A DNA stretch of 8,138 nt. It comes from Candidatus Altimarinota bacterium (GTDB taxonomy: Bacteria > Patescibacteriota > Gracilibacteria > UBA4473). A model generated the notes under the pieces. The model had not been told where the DNA came from, did no database searches, and saw nothing but the letters and a program-made list of their open reading frames with translations. The stretch is taken from positions 1 through 8,138 of the forward strand of contig CAJQJI010000014.1 of NCBI GenBank assembly GCA_905478675.1, given 5' to 3'. Positions 6,790-8,138 of the stretch are shown here, piece after piece. A program made the translations under genes and the position numbers. Numbering within the stretch: the first letter of the stretch is position 1; each line of letters starts with the position of its first letter.

Positions 6790-7009
6790 GGTGGTAAAAC
6801 CGATAGGGCTAAATTACGGTCTTCGTTATTGAACTAAACGTCAAACGGAATTGTTACCGACTCAAGCCCGTTTAAATTTTACGATAGCCCCCCTTACAAT
6901 CCCCGCTCAACTAGGCTCAGTTAGAACTCTAAAGTGTAACTTAAAGAAAGCGTTTAAAGGGCGATGAGGCGCTTAAAAACAACTAAATACCCTACTCCCC
7001 TCCAAACTA

Positions 7010-7018
7010 TGCTACACT
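7010..7018 (+). promoter_or_regulatory. Extended -10 for the SRPBCC gene, leaderless spacing
   Basis: The bases TGCTACACT give TGn plus TACACT (four of six, with the key A and last T). Seven bases past the hexamer is 7025, one base from ATG 7026, so the transcript would have essentially no leader, and there is no Shine-Dalgarno sequence. The rest of the 236-base gap from 6790 holds no gene. Weak complementarity, GGGCT/AGCCC and CGGT/ACCG, is visible at roughly 6805-6870, but no terminator with a T-run is seen for the preceding gene. Confidence 0.55.
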
Positions 7019-7025
7019 CTGCACA

Positions 7026-7430
7026 ATGAGCATTAAAGTAGCGATTACGGTTAAAGATTCTTTAGAACATGTGTGGGAATGTTGGACCCAACCTGACCAC
7101 ATTAAAGAGTGGTACCATGCCGCTGATACGTGGTACGTGCCTAGTGCAGAGAGTGATTTTAAAGTGGGAGGACAATTTAAAACCCGTATGGCCGCGATGG
7201 ATAAAAGCGGGGCTTTTGATTTTGCCGGCACTTTCACCAACATTGTAGAACACGAACGCATCGCTTTCACCTTAGATGATGGCCGGAAAGTGTTAGTAAA
7301 ATTTGAAGAAGACGAAGACGGCATAAACGTTACGGAAGAGTTTGATGCGGCTCCTGGGCAAGCACCAGACGCCCAACAAATGGGCTGGCAGTTGATTTTG
7401 AGAAGCTTTAAAAGCTACGTCGAAAACTAG
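7026..7430 (+). CDS. SRPBCC (AHSA1/YndB-like, START-superfamily) domain protein
   Basis: A 134-residue single-domain protein, the usual size for this family, whose helix-grip fold holds hydrophobic ligands in a deep cavity. Family landmarks in order: VWECWTQPDHIKEWY (17-30), the common helix and WW-like patch; DFKVGGQFKTRM (44-55); GTFTNIVEHERIAFT (68-82), matching the G-x-h-h-E-h-x-P-x-E-R-I-x-F pattern; and the long closing helix GWQLILRSFKSYVE (120-133). It has no signal or membrane segment, so it is probably cytoplasmic. The ligand cannot be told from sequence; members include stress-linked and lipid-binding proteins. It starts a small operon, with the next gene one base after its TAG stop. 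A leaderless promoter directly precedes the ATG. Confidence 0.9.
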   Translation: MSIKVAITVKDSLEHVWECWTQPDHIKEWYHAADTWYVPSAESDFKVGGQFKTRMAAMDKSGAFDFAGTFTNIVEHERIAFTLDDGRKVLVKFEEDEDGINVTEEFDAAPGQAPDAQQMGWQLILRSFKSYVEN

Positions 7431-7431
7431 C

Positions 7432-7728
7432 ATGGCCAATATTATTTCTGAAGAACGATTTTTAAGTCAGGCGCGTAAAGTGAAAGAACAGTTTTTAGCG
7501 TTACGTGAAAAATTCCCAGAAGATCGAAACTTCAAAAAACTAAACCGTGTGGTACGCTCTTTTAAAGGGTTGTATGGCCGCGATAAAGTGTACGCCGTCA
7601 AACAGCTAAACTATTTAGAAACGGTGCAAGTTAGCTTTAGCGAAGAACGTCGAGCGTTGGTGGTACAGATGATTGAGTTATTGCAAAAACTAATACTGCA
7701 TAAAAAATTAAATAAAGACGTCCGTTAG
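7432..7728 (+). CDS. Small basic helical protein, unknown function
   Basis: A 98-residue protein that I do not recognise. It is rich in Lys, Arg, Glu and Leu, with no glycine-rich or hydrophobic run, and should be almost entirely helical. The central RVVRSFKGLYGRDK (39-52) looks like a basic turn that could bind nucleic acid, and the end is basic (LHKKLNKDVR). Its ATG lies one base after the TAG stop of the SRPBCC gene and has no Shine-Dalgarno sequence of its own, so translation is probably coupled. Codon use and composition match its neighbours, which argues for a real gene. It could be an RNA- or DNA-binding accessory protein, but nothing in the sequence proves that. Confidence 0.75.
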   Translation: MANIISEERFLSQARKVKEQFLALREKFPEDRNFKKLNRVVRSFKGLYGRDKVYAVKQLNYLETVQVSFSEERRALVVQMIELLQKLILHKKLNKDVR

Positions 7729-7787
7729 ACTTTAAACGTTCGTTGATTTAATCTTAGGCAGACTCAAAAACTCTAATCTATTTTAGT

Positions 7788-8042
7788 ATGCAATCGCTTA
7801 ATATTTTTCTTTATAATCCGGCTTTCTGGAATTTGTATATTTTTGATAGCAAAGCCATTTTATTAATAGGGTTTACGTTACTCCCATTTTTAGTGGTGCA
7901 GATTATTTTGTTATACGTTTTTATTAAACGTAAAAGCTGGTGGGTGCTTATTTTTTCAAACCTATTAACGGGTATTTTTGTGTGGGCGGCCACCATTTAT
8001 TTTTTATACGCCCCGATGGTTCTTGATTATTTATTCTATTAA
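7788..8042 (+). CDS. Small two-helix membrane protein
   Basis: An 84-residue hydrophobic protein with two clear membrane helices: about 23-46 (AILLIGFTLLPFLVVQ...) and about 51-73 (WWVLIFSNLL...). The short connecting loop carries KRK, so by the positive-inside rule the loop faces the cytoplasm and both ends face out. I do not recognise a family. It lies 59 bases after the small basic protein and ends just before a strong terminator, so it is probably the last gene of the same operon. TAATCT at 7774-7779 could be its own -10, with transcription starting nearly at the ATG. The start has no Shine-Dalgarno sequence. It could be a holin-like or other small envelope protein, but there is no positive evidence for that. 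Confidence 0.75.
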   Translation: MQSLNIFLYNPAFWNLYIFDSKAILLIGFTLLPFLVVQIILLYVFIKRKSWWVLIFSNLLTGIFVWAATIYFLYAPMVLDYLFY

Positions 8043-8056
8043 ACAGAGCGCTGTTT
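8041..8056 (+). other. Short hairpin overlapping the stop of the two-helix protein
   Basis: AAACAG (8041-8046) pairs with CTGTTT (8051-8056) around AGCG. It begins within the stop codon (8040-8042) and lies 10 bases before the main terminator stem. It may help fold or protect the mRNA end, but it is short. Confidence 0.35.
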
Positions 8057-8066
8057 CTTAAAAAAC

Positions 8067-8104
8067 GAGACCGGTCTCCTGAGGAGACCGGTCTCTATTT
8101 TTTT
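8067..8104 (+). terminator. Strong intrinsic terminator made of a duplicated palindrome
   Basis: GAGACCGGTCTCC (8067-8079) pairs perfectly with GGAGACCGGTCTC (8083-8095) around a TGA loop, giving a 13-bp stem followed by T-rich sequence with seven T (8098-8104). Each arm contains the 12-bp palindrome GAGACCGGTCTC, so each arm can also fold or pair with itself. An A-run before the stem allows function in both directions. It closes the operon of the three preceding genes. Positions 8105-8138 show nothing further. Confidence 0.92.
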
Positions 8105-8138
8105 GAATCTGGATTCTTTTTACTTCGTAAACCGTTCT

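Overview
The window looks like a chromosomal piece of a small-genome bacterium, most likely of the Candidate Phyla Radiation (Patescibacteria). That placement is an inference. It rests on mostly unrecognisable proteins, very acidic low-complexity proteins, no clear Shine-Dalgarno sequence before any start, and -10 elements sitting directly on start codons (leaderless pattern). No marker gene is present to confirm it. TGA is used as a stop in two genes, so there is no sign of the TGA-to-glycine code of some relatives.

Layout. (1) Positions 2-1969: the 3' part of a gene for a highly acidic protein with a 129-bp in-frame tandem repeat; its start probably lies before the window. (2) 2129-2218: tRNA-Ser(TGA) with encoded CCA, then a strong intrinsic terminator and about 200 bases rich in GC hairpins. 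(3) 2525-5057: a strikingly AT-rich two-gene block, the best candidate here for an undescribed system. A PD-(D/E)XK (Mrr-like) nuclease gene on the minus strand and a reverse transcriptase gene on the plus strand diverge from a 214-base AT-rich control region holding an 8-bp inverted repeat and opposed extended -10 elements. The reverse transcriptase has an A-motif aspartate, a YVDD box and a long helical C-terminal extension, and resembles the Abi/DRT (unknown-group) antiphage reverse transcriptases rather than group II intron or classical retron enzymes. (4) 5080-5178: an open antisense remnant with host-like composition directly after the reverse transcriptase. (5) 5287-6789: an N-terminally membrane-anchored protein with a glycine-rich hydrophobic middle and an acidic, Trp-containing repeat region. 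(6) 7026-8042: an SRPBCC/AHSA1-type protein, a small basic helical protein, and a two-helix membrane protein, closed by a terminator built from two copies of a 12-bp palindrome.

Reading together: a host backbone with a tRNA-Ser appears to have received a compact defence-type cassette downstream of the tRNA. The divergent nuclease and reverse transcriptase could be two parts of one antiphage system, one making cDNA and the other cutting nucleic acid. That joint function is a hypothesis; the sequence shows only the domains, the shared control region and the composition shift.
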